From the NCBI RefSeq assembly GCF_025452235.1, contig NZ_CP104965.1:372001-436000 (forward strand): 64,000 bases of DNA, written 5' to 3'. The position numbers and the translations under genes are program-made. Position 1 is the stretch's first letter. Every line of letters begins with the position of its first letter. This stretch comes from Devosia neptuniae (GTDB lineage: Bacteria; Pseudomonadota; Alphaproteobacteria; Rhizobiales; Devosiaceae). The notes under the pieces are model-generated. The model was not told the DNA's origin. It searched no databases and was given only the letters and a program-made list of their open reading frames with translations. This document shows, in pieces, positions 46,621 through 55,108 of the stretch.

Positions 46621-47511
46621 ATGACCGCCCCTCTCGATCTGGACCAATTGCAGAGCTTCTGCGCCATTGCCGATTGCGGCAGTTTCACCGAGGCGGCCCG
46701 CCGGGTGAACAAGACCCAGTCGGCCGTCTCCATGCAGATCAAACGCCTTGAGGAGCGGCTGGGCCAGCCGCTATTGACGCGTGACGGCCGCACTGTCGCT
46801 TTGACCAATCACGGCGAGGCGCTTTACGCGCGGGCGCGGCGCATGTTGCGCACCAATGCCGAAATTCTCGACCATTTCTCCGATGGGGACCTGTCCGGCC
46901 AGATCCGCTTCGGCGTGCCGGACGATTACGCCGTGCGGCTGCTGCCGGTGATCCTTTCCAGCTTCCAGCGGACCCATCCCAAGATCGCGGTGGATGTGGC
47001 CTGCATGGCGTCCGAAGACTTGCTCTCGGGCATGCGATCGGGACGCTATGACATCATCGTCTTCACCCAGGGCACCGAGCAGAATTACGGCGAGCTGTTC
47101 CGCACCGAAAAGATGTATTGGGTCGCCAGCCATGGCGGACGGGCCCTGGCTAGCGAACCGCTGGCCATTGCCTGCGGCTCGCCCGGTTGCATCTGGCGCA
47201 AGAGCGCCATGGAGGCGCTGAACCGCGACGGCACCGATTATCGCGTCGCCTATACCTCCTCCAATGCCACTGCCATTTCGAGCGCGGTGCTCTCCGACCT
47301 TGCCGTGGGCTTCCTGCCGGAAAGCGCCATGCAGCCGGGCATGCGCGTGATCAGCGAAGATATGGGCCTGCCCCGCCTGGCCGACGCCGAAATCGCCCTG
47401 ATGCGCGCCAGCCACGCCTATGGCGGCATCTATGATGCGCTCGCCAACCATATCGTGCAGTCCATGGGCAATCTCGAACCCGCCCCCGCCCACGCCGAGG
47501 CGGCTGAGTAG
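46621..47511 (+). CDS. LysR family transcriptional regulator
   Basis: The 296-residue protein has an N-terminal HTH (LDLDQLQSFCAIADCGSFTEAARRVNKTQSAVSMQIKRLEERLG) and a periplasmic-binding-like effector domain. ATG 46621 is the only plausible start. It lies divergent to the DUF1127 gene, and AT-rich TxxxA-type motifs (CAAATAGATTT, GATCTATCAATTTGAG) lie between them. Target genes beyond DUF1127 are unknown. Confidence 0.9.
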   Translation: MTAPLDLDQLQSFCAIADCGSFTEAARRVNKTQSAVSMQIKRLEERLGQPLLTRDGRTVALTNHGEALYARARRMLRTNAEILDHFSDGDLSGQIRFGVPDDYAVRLLPVILSSFQRTHPKIAVDVACMASEDLLSGMRSGRYDIIVFTQGTEQNYGELFRTEKMYWVASHGGRALASEPLAIACGSPGCIWRKSAMEALNRDGTDYRVAYTSSNATAISSAVLSDLAVGFLPESAMQPGMRVISEDMGLPRLADAEIALMRASHAYGGIYDALANHIVQSMGNLEPAPAHAEAAE

Positions 47512-47544
47512 CCGCTACCCTATCCGGCCCCAGATCCCTCCTCC

Positions 47545-47768
47545 CCACCACTCTCCTCGGGCTCGACCCGAGGGGCCCTCCCAATTCGGCACAAGCGGCG
47601 AGCGACCCTCGGGGCAGGCCCGAGGGAGAATTGTGGATGTGGAGAGCCCCGATCTGCCTCCCTCCCCCTTGTGGGTAGGGATCGAGGGTGGGGCTGCGCT
47701 CCCCACCGGCATTGAGCATCTGGAGGCCACCCCTCCCTGGCCCTCCCCAAGGTGGAGGGAATTAGATC
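47545..47768. repeat. Intergenic repeats, family R1 copy 1 plus a second GC-rich element
   Basis: The first part has arms CTCGGGCTCGACCCGAGG (47545-47578) and CCTCGGGGCAGGCCCGAG (47605-47636) with the spacer GGCACAAGCGGCGAGCG. The second part (about 47655-47765) has CCCTCCCCCTTGTGGG and GGCCCTCCCCAAGGTGGAGGG hairpins. Nothing coding is seen in this 311 bp gap before xseA. Confidence 0.6.
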
Positions 47769-47822
47769 GTGGCTCTCGGCTCCGCCCTTGACCTCCTCCG
47801 CCAATTGCCGCACCAGAGTGGC

Positions 47823-49436
47823 ATGTCTGATGCCCTCACCAATGCTGCCGAATTTACCGTTTCCGAGATCGCCCAGGCGGTCAAACGGACGGTTGAGGAT
47901 GAATTTGGGCATGTGCGGGTGCGCGGGGAAATCTCCGGCTATCGCGGGCAGCATTCCTCGGGCCACGCCTATTTCACCCTCAAGGACGAGAATGCCTCGA
48001 TCGACGCGGTGGTGTGGAAGGGCAATTATGCCAAGCTGACCTTCAAGCCCGAAGAAGGGCTCGAAGTGATCGCCACCGGGCGGCTGACCACTTTCCCGCG
48101 CTCCTCGAAATACCAGATCGTCATCGACAATATCGAGCCCGCCGGTGCCGGCGCCCTGATGGCGCTGCTCGAAGAGCGCCGCAAGAAGCTGCTGGCCGAG
48201 GGCCTCTTCGCGCGCGAGCGCAAGCGCGACCTGCCCTATCTGCCGCGCGTCATTGGCGTCGTCACTTCGCCCACCGGCGCAGTGATCCGCGATATCCTGC
48301 ATCGCCTCAATGACCGCTTCCCCAGCCATGTGCTGGTCTGGCCCGTGCGGGTGCAGGGCGATACCTGCGCGCCCGAAGTGGTCAATGCCATCGAGGGCTT
48401 CAACGCGCTGCTGCCCAATGGCCCCATTCCGCGCCCCGATATTCTGATCGTGGCGCGCGGCGGTGGCTCCATCGAGGATCTGTGGGGCTTCAACGAAGAA
48501 GCCGTGGTGCGCGCCGTGGCCGCCAGCGCCATCCCGATCATTTCGGCCGTGGGCCACGAAACCGATACGACGCTGATCGACTATGCCTCGGACATGCGCG
48601 CACCCACCCCCACCGCCGCCGCCGAAGCGGCCGTGCCGGTGCGGGCCGAACTGATCGGCTATGTCGACGATCTCGGCGGTCGCCAGCGCCAGGCCGCACG
48701 GCGGCTGACGTTGAGCGCCCGCGACCGGTTGCGCGCCGCGACCGCAGGTCTGCCCCGCCCGGCAGATCTGGTCGCCACCCAGCGCCAGCGCCTCGATCAC
48801 GCGGCGAGCAATCTGGGCGCGGCCCTGCGCCATTCGGTGCAGGCCCAGCGCGTGCATCTCTCCCGGGTCGAGCCGCGCCTCGTGCCGCAATTGCTGGCGC
48901 GCCGCCGGCTCGAAATGGCCGAGCGGCTGGGCAATCTGGAGATGCGCAGCAATGCCGGCCTGCGTAAAACCGTCGAGCGCGCCCGGCTCACTCATGATCC
49001 CCGCGCGGAGCGGCTGGCCAATGCGGCCGTGCGGCTGGTTGAACGCAAGCGCGCTTTGCTCGACGCCATCGGCCCCAAGCTTTCGCCCAATGCCCTGCGC
49101 GCCGAATTGCGCCATTCGCGCAGCCAGTTGGCCCCGCTGGCGGCAAACCTGCTCACCAGCGTCACCCAGGCCATGGCCGACCGGCGCTCCGCCCTCAGCC
49201 AATCGTCCAAGCTGCTGCTCTCGCTCAGCTATAAAAGCGTGCTGGCGCGCGGCTATGCCGTGATCAAGGACGAGGAGGGCAATCTGGTGCAGGATAAGTC
49301 TGCGCTTTCGCCGGGCGACGCGGTCGCAATCGAGTTTGCCGATGGCGCCGTGGGCGCTACTATAGCGGGCAGCCCGGTCATCAAAAAGAAACCGCGTCCA
49401 CCATCGGATGGCGGCACGCAGGAAAGCCTCTTTTGA
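47823..49436 (+). CDS. xseA: Exodeoxyribonuclease VII large subunit
   Basis: The 537-residue protein has the N-terminal OB fold (TVSEIAQAVKRTVEDEFGHVRVRGEIS, GHAYFTLKDENASIDAVVWKG), the catalytic domain with GVVTSPTGAVIRDILHRL and GGGSIEDLWGFNEE, and a C-terminal coiled coil. ExoVII degrades single-stranded DNA and needs the small XseB, which is not in this window. ATG 47823 (MSDALTNAAEF) is preferred to an upstream GTG because it matches the family start. Confidence 0.93.
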   Translation: MSDALTNAAEFTVSEIAQAVKRTVEDEFGHVRVRGEISGYRGQHSSGHAYFTLKDENASIDAVVWKGNYAKLTFKPEEGLEVIATGRLTTFPRSSKYQIVIDNIEPAGAGALMALLEERRKKLLAEGLFARERKRDLPYLPRVIGVVTSPTGAVIRDILHRLNDRFPSHVLVWPVRVQGDTCAPEVVNAIEGFNALLPNGPIPRPDILIVARGGGSIEDLWGFNEEAVVRAVAASAIPIISAVGHETDTTLIDYASDMRAPTPTAAAEAAVPVRAELIGYVDDLGGRQRQAARRLTLSARDRLRAATAGLPRPADLVATQRQRLDHAASNLGAALRHSVQAQRVHLSRVEPRLVPQLLARRRLEMAERLGNLEMRSNAGLRKTVERARLTHDPRAERLANAAVRLVERKRALLDAIGPKLSPNALRAELRHSRSQLAPLAANLLTSVTQAMADRRSALSQSSKLLLSLSYKSVLARGYAVIKDEEGNLVQDKSALSPGDAVAIEFADGAVGATIAGSPVIKKKPRPPSDGGTQESLF

Positions 49437-49486
49437 GCCGGTGATTTCATCGCTATATCCAGAGACGGACTGTCAGGAATTCAGCC

Positions 49487-49708
49487 ATGAACATTTTCGA
49501 CAAAGGCTTTGCTCCCTCAGAAGCGGTGATCCGCTATCTCGATGGAGACTATGTCGTGCTCAAGCCCGGCAGCTTTGTGCGCTGCGCCATTTCCGGCAAG
49601 CCGATCCCGGTGGATGAATTGACCTATTGGAACGTCGACCGGCAGGAGGCCTATGCCGATGCGGCCAATGCCCATGCGGCGTTCGAGCGGTACGGCATCG
49701 GAGCCTGA
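49487..49708 (+). CDS. DUF2093 domain protein
   Basis: The 73-residue protein has the DUF2093 sequence FDKGFAPSEAVIRYLDGDYVVLKPGSFVRCAISGKPIPVDELTYWNVDRQEAY in outline. The family is found after xseA in related genomes; function unknown. The LpxB-related gene starts 3 bp downstream. Confidence 0.85.
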   Translation: MNIFDKGFAPSEAVIRYLDGDYVVLKPGSFVRCAISGKPIPVDELTYWNVDRQEAYADAANAHAAFERYGIGA

Positions 49709-49710
49709 TC

Positions 49711-50859
49711 GTGGCGGAAGCGTCAGTCCGCCTACGATATCTCTTTATTTCCAACGGGCATGGCGAGGATTGGATCTCCGCCGCGATCGTGGCGCGTTTG
49801 CCCAAATGGATCGAGGCGGAAGCCTATCCGATGATCGGGGCCGGCAATGCCTATGCCAATGTGTGCCGCATTGTCGGGCCGCGGGCGTCGCTGGCCTCCG
49901 AAGGCTGGCGCAATGTGAAGGGCTCGCTGCGGCGGGATCTCGCTACCGGCGGGTTGCGCACCGTGCCCCCTGCCCTCTCATTCCTGCGCAAGATGCGCGG
50001 CAAATATGATCGCGTCGTCGTGGTAGGGGATATGGTGGGGGTGCTGGCGTGCCTGGGTACCGGCCATCGTGACCTGATTTATCTCGATGTCTACAAGACC
50101 GGCGCGGCCCGGCTCTATTCCGTCCCCGAGCGCTGGGCCATCAAGCGCGCCTGTGCCACCGTGTTCTGCCGCAGCGATAACCTCGCGCGCACGCTGGAGC
50201 ATATCGGCGTCGATGCCCGCTGCGCCGGCAATATCATGATGGACACGATCCCCAGTGGGGACTACGACGCCCGCGCCCGCCGCACCAAATCCACAGCCGT
50301 CACGCTCCTGCCAGGCAGCCGCGCGCTGACCGCCGAGAGCTTTGCGCTGCAGGTCGATGGCCTGCGCACCCTGCCGCCCGACTTGCGGCCCGATATTTTC
50401 CTTGCCGTAGCCGGCAGTATCAATGTCGATGACCTCGCCAAAAAAACCGGCCTGCGCCGCACCTCCATGCTGAGCGCGGAATCCGCGGATCTGGGTGAAT
50501 TGTCCGATGGCACACTGACCATCCACATGGCCAAAGGCAGCGCCATGGGTAATCTCTTGGCGGCGTCCGATCTCGTGCTGTCGCAAGCCGGCACCGCGAC
50601 AGTGCAGGCGCTCGGCCTGGGCAAGCCCGCCATCACCGTGGTCAATCCCCGCGACCGCCGCTCACGCTTTACCGACGAACAAATGCTGTTTGGTGAAGCC
50701 CGCACCGTGGTGCCGGACGAACCGGCCGCCATCGGAGCCGCCCTGCGCCATCTGCTCCAAGATGACAGCGAACGCCGGCGCCTCGCCAAAATCGGCCGCG
50801 AACGCATTGGCGGTCCGGGCGCAATCCATGCTGTGCTCGATCGGTTGATGGAGCAGTAG
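49711..50859 (+). CDS. Lipid-A-disaccharide synthase-related protein
   Basis: The 382-residue protein has a glycosyltransferase B-fold. SNGHGEDWISAAIV near the N-terminus and the C-terminal DLVLSQAGTATVQALGLGKPAI belong to the LpxB-related group, distinct from true LpxB. Its substrate is unknown; a role in envelope glycolipid synthesis is inference. GTG 49711 follows CGGAGCC, and the gene sits directly after the DUF2093 gene. Confidence 0.8.
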   Translation: MAEASVRLRYLFISNGHGEDWISAAIVARLPKWIEAEAYPMIGAGNAYANVCRIVGPRASLASEGWRNVKGSLRRDLATGGLRTVPPALSFLRKMRGKYDRVVVVGDMVGVLACLGTGHRDLIYLDVYKTGAARLYSVPERWAIKRACATVFCRSDNLARTLEHIGVDARCAGNIMMDTIPSGDYDARARRTKSTAVTLLPGSRALTAESFALQVDGLRTLPPDLRPDIFLAVAGSINVDDLAKKTGLRRTSMLSAESADLGELSDGTLTIHMAKGSAMGNLLAASDLVLSQAGTATVQALGLGKPAITVVNPRDRRSRFTDEQMLFGEARTVVPDEPAAIGAALRHLLQDDSERRRLAKIGRERIGGPGAIHAVLDRLMEQ

Positions 50860-50882
50860 GCCCCTCCCGTCTAAAGGAAGAG

Positions 50883-51027
50883 ACCCCTCATCCGCCCCTG
50901 CGGGGCACCTTCTCCCTCAAGAGGAGAAGGGAGGCTTGCGCCAAGGGAGCCACGATGCCACCCCTCTCCCCTTGAGGGAGAGGGACAGTAATTTCTTCGT
51001 TCAGAAGAAATTACAGGGTGAGGGGTT
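50883..51027. repeat. Composite intergenic inverted-repeat element (family R4), copy 2
   Basis: The first part (CCCCTCATCC to CACCTTCTCCCTCAAGAGGAGAAGG) and the second part (CCTCTCCCCTTGAGGGAGAGGGAC around an 11-bp hairpin at 50988-50998 with 51004-51014, loop GTTCA, then CAGGGTGAGGGG) match the element at 19864-20041. The hairpin arms differ from copy 1 at three positions, each compensated in the partner arm. Confidence 0.7.
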
Positions 51028-51051
51028 GGGAGCCACCGCCGCTAATATGAC

Positions 51052-51297
51052 CTACTTCTTATCCGTCTCCGGATCGAGCAGCCGGTGCAGATGCACGATG
51101 AAATACCGCGTTTGCGCGCTATCGACCGTCAATTGCGCCTTCTGCCGCCACACCGCGAAAGCTGCAGCGTAGTTCGGATAGACGCCGACAATGTCGACCT
51201 TGTCGAGATCGGCAAAGGTGACGTCCTCGATGCTGGACAGTTCGCCGCCGATAACGAGGTGCAGAAGTTGCTTATTGGGTGCTTCTTTGTCGGCCAT
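51052..51297 (-). CDS. DUF4170 domain protein
   Basis: The 81-residue protein matches DUF4170 in length and in the segments LLHLVIGGELSSIEDV, VDIVGVYPNYAAAFAVWR and ARYFIVHLHRLLDPE-like RYFIVHLHRLLDPE. Function is unknown. It follows cysQ on the same strand by 11 bp, a pairing found in related genomes. Confidence 0.85.
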   Translation of the reverse strand: MADKEAPNKQLLHLVIGGELSSIEDVTFADLDKVDIVGVYPNYAAAFAVWRQKAQLTVDSAQTRYFIVHLHRLLDPETDKK

Positions 51298-51308
51298 TTG
51301 GCGCTCCG

Positions 51309-52148
51309 TCAGGTCAGTGTCGTTTGCTGCGGCGTCTCGGTTTCGCTGGGACAGCCATAAACCTTGATCAGGGCCGCATGCACGAGCGGTTTTAGGCTCA
51401 TGTCGCCAAGCGCCGCAAGCGCCCCGTGGCGCGTATCTCGCTTGTTAAATTGTGGGAACCCGCTGCACACATCGGCAAAGCCGATCCCGGTTTCATCCAG
51501 GATCAGTGCCGCCGCCGCAATATCCCAATCCTGGCTGCCCCGCCGCGACACGGCGGCATCCAGCTTGCCGGTCGCCACCTGTACCAGCCGGTAGGCGAGC
51601 GAGGGATACATCGGCCCACGCGAATAATGCAGGCCCGCCGATTGCATCTCCTGATGCACCGCGCCCGGCGCCGGGATCAATGGCGGCGCGCCAGCCCGGC
51701 GGCTACGCACAATGGGCTTGCCATTCAGCCGCGCCCCGCCACCTTTAATGGCGTCATACATTTCGTCCCGCACGGGCGCGTAAACCACCCCGGCCACCGG
51801 CACGCCGTTTTCGACCACCGCCAGCGACACCGTCCAGCTATCCTCGCCACGCAGGAAGCCGCGCGTGCCATCGATTGGGTCAACGACAAACACCCGCTCG
51901 CAATCCAGCCGGGATGGATTGTCGGCGGTTTCCTCGCTGAGCCAGCCATAGCTTGGCCGCGCCGCCAGCAATGACGCGGCCAGATACCGGTCGACCAATA
52001 TGTCGGCTTCGCTCACCGGGGAGTCATGGTCCTTGGTCCAGCTCTTTACATCGCGACGAAAAAAGCCGCTGGCAATAATGCCTGCTGCCACCGCTGAAGA
52101 GCGGAGCAGTTCAAGATCATCACTATAGATACTGGGAGGAAGCGTCAT
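51309..52148 (-). CDS. cysQ: 3'(2'),5'-bisphosphate nucleotidase CysQ / inositol phosphatase family
   Basis: The 279-residue FIG-superfamily phosphatase has the metal site EADILVDRYL, GWLSEETADN, the DPIDGTRGF signature and the C-terminal WDIAAAALILDETG. Members remove the 3'-phosphate from PAP made during sulfate assimilation or act on inositol phosphates. ATG 52148 follows GGGGAAA; a longer start is unsupported. Confidence 0.88.
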   Translation of the reverse strand: MTLPPSIYSDDLELLRSSAVAAGIIASGFFRRDVKSWTKDHDSPVSEADILVDRYLAASLLAARPSYGWLSEETADNPSRLDCERVFVVDPIDGTRGFLRGEDSWTVSLAVVENGVPVAGVVYAPVRDEMYDAIKGGGARLNGKPIVRSRRAGAPPLIPAPGAVHQEMQSAGLHYSRGPMYPSLAYRLVQVATGKLDAAVSRRGSQDWDIAAAALILDETGIGFADVCSGFPQFNKRDTRHGALAALGDMSLKPLVHAALIKVYGCPSETETPQQTTLT

Positions 52149-52466
52149 TTTCCCCGCGCTTTTAGGCTGGCCGCCGGTTTTGAACAAGGCCAGTGCGAAC
52201 ACATTGCTTCGAGCGCTCGGGATAAGTGCTTAGGACGGCGGCATAATTGACGGTCCCGGCGCTCAAATCGGGCTGGTTAACAGTCCCATTCCACAATCGG
52301 TTAATCGCTCCCTACACCGAGTCAGGTCCTGCTAACCCTCTCGGAAAACAAGATAAACTTAACCGAACCGATTAAGGAGGCGGCTAAGGGGACGCGCTAA
52401 GGTGGGGTCATAAAAGAGAGCGCAAAAAACAGCTCTTGAAGTTGACAGGTATAAGGCGGAACAAAA

Positions 52467-52982
52467 ATGGTTCATGGCGTTGCGATGGAAGGTTCATCGG
52501 TCGTTCTGGCGTTCGGCAAGCCGGCAATAGCAGATCGCCGCTTCGTGGCCGCCAATGACAATGGTCCCAAAGACCCGGTCAAAACCGTCACCGTTCGCAG
52601 AATGCTCGAACAGAGCGGCGTTTCGATCAAGATCAAGGTGCCCGTCACCGAGTTCATCGGCGTGGCCGTGGCGACCGCGATTTCCGAAGAAGGCGTGTTG
52701 ATGAGCTCGATCGAGCTGGTCCATTCCGATAGCGAGCTCAACTACCGCGTGTTCGAGGAACAGGGCAATCACAACGTCGTCGCCGAATGGCAGAACTGGG
52801 GCAAGAAGCTCCGCCTGCCGCTGTTCATCAAGGCCGGCGATGGCCAATACATGCCCTATAGCCAGCAGGTCGATGGCGTCATGCTGGGCAGCTCGGCCAG
52901 CCGCCGCAAACTCGCCGCCGAAGCCAACCGTCGCCCCCGCTTCCTCAATCGCCGCAAGCCCGGCCAGAGCGAAGCCAACTAA
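52467..52982 (+). CDS. Conserved hypothetical protein (DUF6101-like)
   Basis: The 171-residue protein is basic at its C-terminus (RRKLAAEANRRPRFLNRRKPG) and has a beta-rich middle (VSIKIKVPVTEFIGVAVA, LVHSDSELNYRVFEE). It matches what I recall of DUF6101, known from Hyphomicrobiales, but I am not certain. ATG 52467 follows GGCGGAACAAAA. A strong terminator follows. The 318 bp gap between cysQ and this gene holds no gene. Confidence 0.75.
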   Translation: MVHGVAMEGSSVVLAFGKPAIADRRFVAANDNGPKDPVKTVTVRRMLEQSGVSIKIKVPVTEFIGVAVATAISEEGVLMSSIELVHSDSELNYRVFEEQGNHNVVAEWQNWGKKLRLPLFIKAGDGQYMPYSQQVDGVMLGSSASRRKLAAEANRRPRFLNRRKPGQSEAN

Positions 52983-53002
52983 TCAGCTACTGCCTCCAAA
53001 GC

Positions 53003-53053
53003 ACGACAAAGGGGTTAGCCGGTGGTGCGGCCAGCCCCTTTGTCGTTTTTTTT
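53003..53053 (+). terminator. Rho-independent terminator after the DUF6101-like gene
   Basis: ACGACAAAGGGG pairs perfectly with CCCCTTTGTCGT around a 20-base loop and is followed by eight Ts. Confidence 0.85.
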
Positions 53054-53063
53054 GGCCCTCGGG

Positions 53064-53170
53064 GTGGCACGACCTCGTCCTTCGACAGGCTCAGGATGAG
53101 GTCTACTGATTGGCATGCGGTCTAAAAGTAGACCTCATGGTGAGCCTGTCGAACCACGAGGTCGTGGCAC
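53064..53170. repeat. Inverted repeat (family R3), copy 1, 3' side of ubiA
   Basis: GTGGCACGACCTCGTCCTTC through ATGAGGTCTAC is mirrored by GTAGACCTCATGGTGAGCCT through GAGGTCGTGGCAC, arms of about 42 bases with few mismatches and a 22-base spacer. A second copy lies at 54130-54270. Confidence 0.75.
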
Positions 53171-53173
53171 AGT

Positions 53174-54118
53174 CTACCAAACCCACTCCGCCAGCAGCGC
53201 CAGCACCAGCGCAATCCCCACATAATGGTTGAGCTTGAACCGCGCCGCCGGGTTCTCCGGCACTTTGCCGTCCAGCGTCCAGACCTGCCAGGCCAGCAAT
53301 CCCCCTGCGACCAGCGAGAGGAAAAAGAACACCAACCCCGCCCCCGCCATGATCGCCCCGACGAGCCACAGCAGATAAGCTCCGGCATAAAACCCGCCCA
53401 CAATTGGGCGCGTCTTGCTGCCGAACAGGCGCGCCGTGGATTTAACCCCGATCAGCGCATCATCCTCGATATCCTGCAGCGCATAGATGGTGTCATAGCC
53501 GATGACCCACATTATCGTGCCGAAATAGACCAGCAGGATCGCCACCGAAAAGCCGCCGGTCTGGCTGCTCCAGCCCACCAGCGCACCATAGGAAAAGGCC
53601 AGCCCCAAAAACGCCTGCGGCCACCACGTCACCCGCTTCATGAAGGGATAAATCGCCACCAGCACCAGCGAAGCCACGCCGGCGATGACGGTGAAGCGAT
53701 TGAACTGGAACAGCACAATCGCGCCCAGCAGCGCCTGCGCCACGAGAAAAATCAGCGCCTGCTTGGCTGTGACCTGCCCTGAAGGAATGGGCCGCGAGCG
53801 GGTGCGCGCCACCTGCATATCGATGTCGCGATCGACAATGTCGTTAAACGTACACCCCGCGCCGCGCATCAAAGCCGCGCCGATAAACATCAGGACACAG
53901 GCGATCCAGTCAAAGCCCCGCGCCGGATTGGCCACCGCCGCCAGCGCCAGCCCCCAGGTGCAGGGCCAGAACAGCAACCAGATGCCGATCGGCCGATCCC
54001 ACCGCGCCAGCCGCGCATAGGGCTTGAGCCAATCGGGGGCATAGCGATCCACCCAATTGCCCGATTGGGCATCGGCGACTGTGCCGGGGACGGGATTTGG
54101 TTGGTCAGTATTGCTCAT
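53174..54118 (-). CDS. ubiA: 4-hydroxybenzoate polyprenyltransferase
   Basis: The 314-residue membrane enzyme prenylates 4-hydroxybenzoate in ubiquinone synthesis. The first Asp-rich motif is NDIVDRDIDMQVART, and the second is YDTIYALQDIEDDALIGVKSTA. About eight or nine membrane helices are visible. ATG 54118 follows AGAGCTGCG. It is flanked on both sides by copies of inverted repeat R3. Confidence 0.94.
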   Translation of the reverse strand: MSNTDQPNPVPGTVADAQSGNWVDRYAPDWLKPYARLARWDRPIGIWLLFWPCTWGLALAAVANPARGFDWIACVLMFIGAALMRGAGCTFNDIVDRDIDMQVARTRSRPIPSGQVTAKQALIFLVAQALLGAIVLFQFNRFTVIAGVASLVLVAIYPFMKRVTWWPQAFLGLAFSYGALVGWSSQTGGFSVAILLVYFGTIMWVIGYDTIYALQDIEDDALIGVKSTARLFGSKTRPIVGGFYAGAYLLWLVGAIMAGAGLVFFFLSLVAGGLLAWQVWTLDGKVPENPAARFKLNHYVGIALVLALLAEWVW

Positions 54119-54129
54119 CGCAGCTCTCG

Positions 54130-54270
54130 ACACTGTGCCACGACCGCCTCCTTCGTCCTTCAGAAGGCTCAGGATGAGGTCTGTTGCTAACTCCGTTGCA
54201 GGTCTACTGCGTTCGCCGCGTTTAGAGTAGACCTCATGGTGAGCTTGTCGAACCACGAGGTCGTGGCACA
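54130..54270. repeat. Inverted repeat (family R3), copy 2, 5' side of ubiA
   Basis: GTGCCACGACC.. and AGGATGAGGTCT on the left are matched by GTAGACCTCATGGTGAGC and CCACGAGGTCGTGGCAC on the right. The arms are less perfect than in copy 1 and the middle is longer. Confidence 0.65.
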
Positions 54271-54284
54271 TTGCCACTTTGCCC

Positions 54285-55034
54285 ATGCCCCGCACCCACG
54301 CTTCCCTACCGCGCCTCCACATCGAACCGGACCTTGCCGCCAATGCCCAACTCACACTGGGCAAGGACCAATCGCTCTATCTCGCCGCCGTTTTGCGCAA
54401 AAGCGTGGGCGATGAGGTCGTGCTGTTCAATGGCCGCGACGGGGCGTGGCTGGCCCGCCTCGCCAGCGATTCCAAAAAATCGGTGACGCTTGATCTGGTC
54501 GAACAGATCGCGCCGCAGACCCCGGTTTCCGATCTTTGGTATGGTTTTGCCCCGCTCAAGACCGAGCGACTGGATTATGTGGTGCAAAAGGCCGTCGAGA
54601 TGGGCGCCGGCGTCATCCAGCCTGTCCTGACCAAGTTCACCCAGGTCAGCCGCCTCAAGCATGAAAAGCTGGTCGCCAATGCCATCGAGGCCGCCGAGCA
54701 ATGCGAAGTGCTGAGCGTTCCCAGGGTCGCCGCCGAGATCACGCTGGACCGCCTGATCGATGGCTGGGCCACAGAACAAGGCGAACGCAAGCTGATCCTC
54801 GCCGATGAAAGCGCCGCCTCAGCCTCCCCGCTTGAGACTCTCACGGCCCTCCGCGGCCAGCCCATCGGCGTGTTGATCGGCCCCGAAGGCGGCTTTTCCG
54901 ACGACGAGCGCATGAAGCTGCGCGCTCAAAACTTTGTCATTCCAGTCAGCCTCGGCCCCCGCATTCTGCGCGCCGACACCGCTGCCGTGGCCGCTTTGGC
55001 CGTGATTCAAGCGACCATCGGTGATTGGCGATAA
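54285..55034 (+). CDS. rsmE: 16S rRNA (uracil(1498)-N(3))-methyltransferase RsmE
   Basis: The 249-residue SPOUT-type enzyme modifies U1498 of 16S rRNA. Family blocks are KTERLDYVVQKAVEMGAGVIQPV, IEAAEQCEVLSVPR, LIGPEGGFSDDE and SLGPRILRADTAAVAAL (the knot region). ATG 54285 is preferred over the TTG six bases before it. It starts right after the repeat element. Confidence 0.93.
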   Translation: MPRTHASLPRLHIEPDLAANAQLTLGKDQSLYLAAVLRKSVGDEVVLFNGRDGAWLARLASDSKKSVTLDLVEQIAPQTPVSDLWYGFAPLKTERLDYVVQKAVEMGAGVIQPVLTKFTQVSRLKHEKLVANAIEAAEQCEVLSVPRVAAEITLDRLIDGWATEQGERKLILADESAASASPLETLTALRGQPIGVLIGPEGGFSDDERMKLRAQNFVIPVSLGPRILRADTAAVAALAVIQATIGDWR

Positions 55035-55108
55035 AAGCCGATTGCTTTCGGCTTGCGCCTCGCTATGTTCGCGCCCAACAATGACCCCCTCATCGCAAGA
55101 GGACTTTA

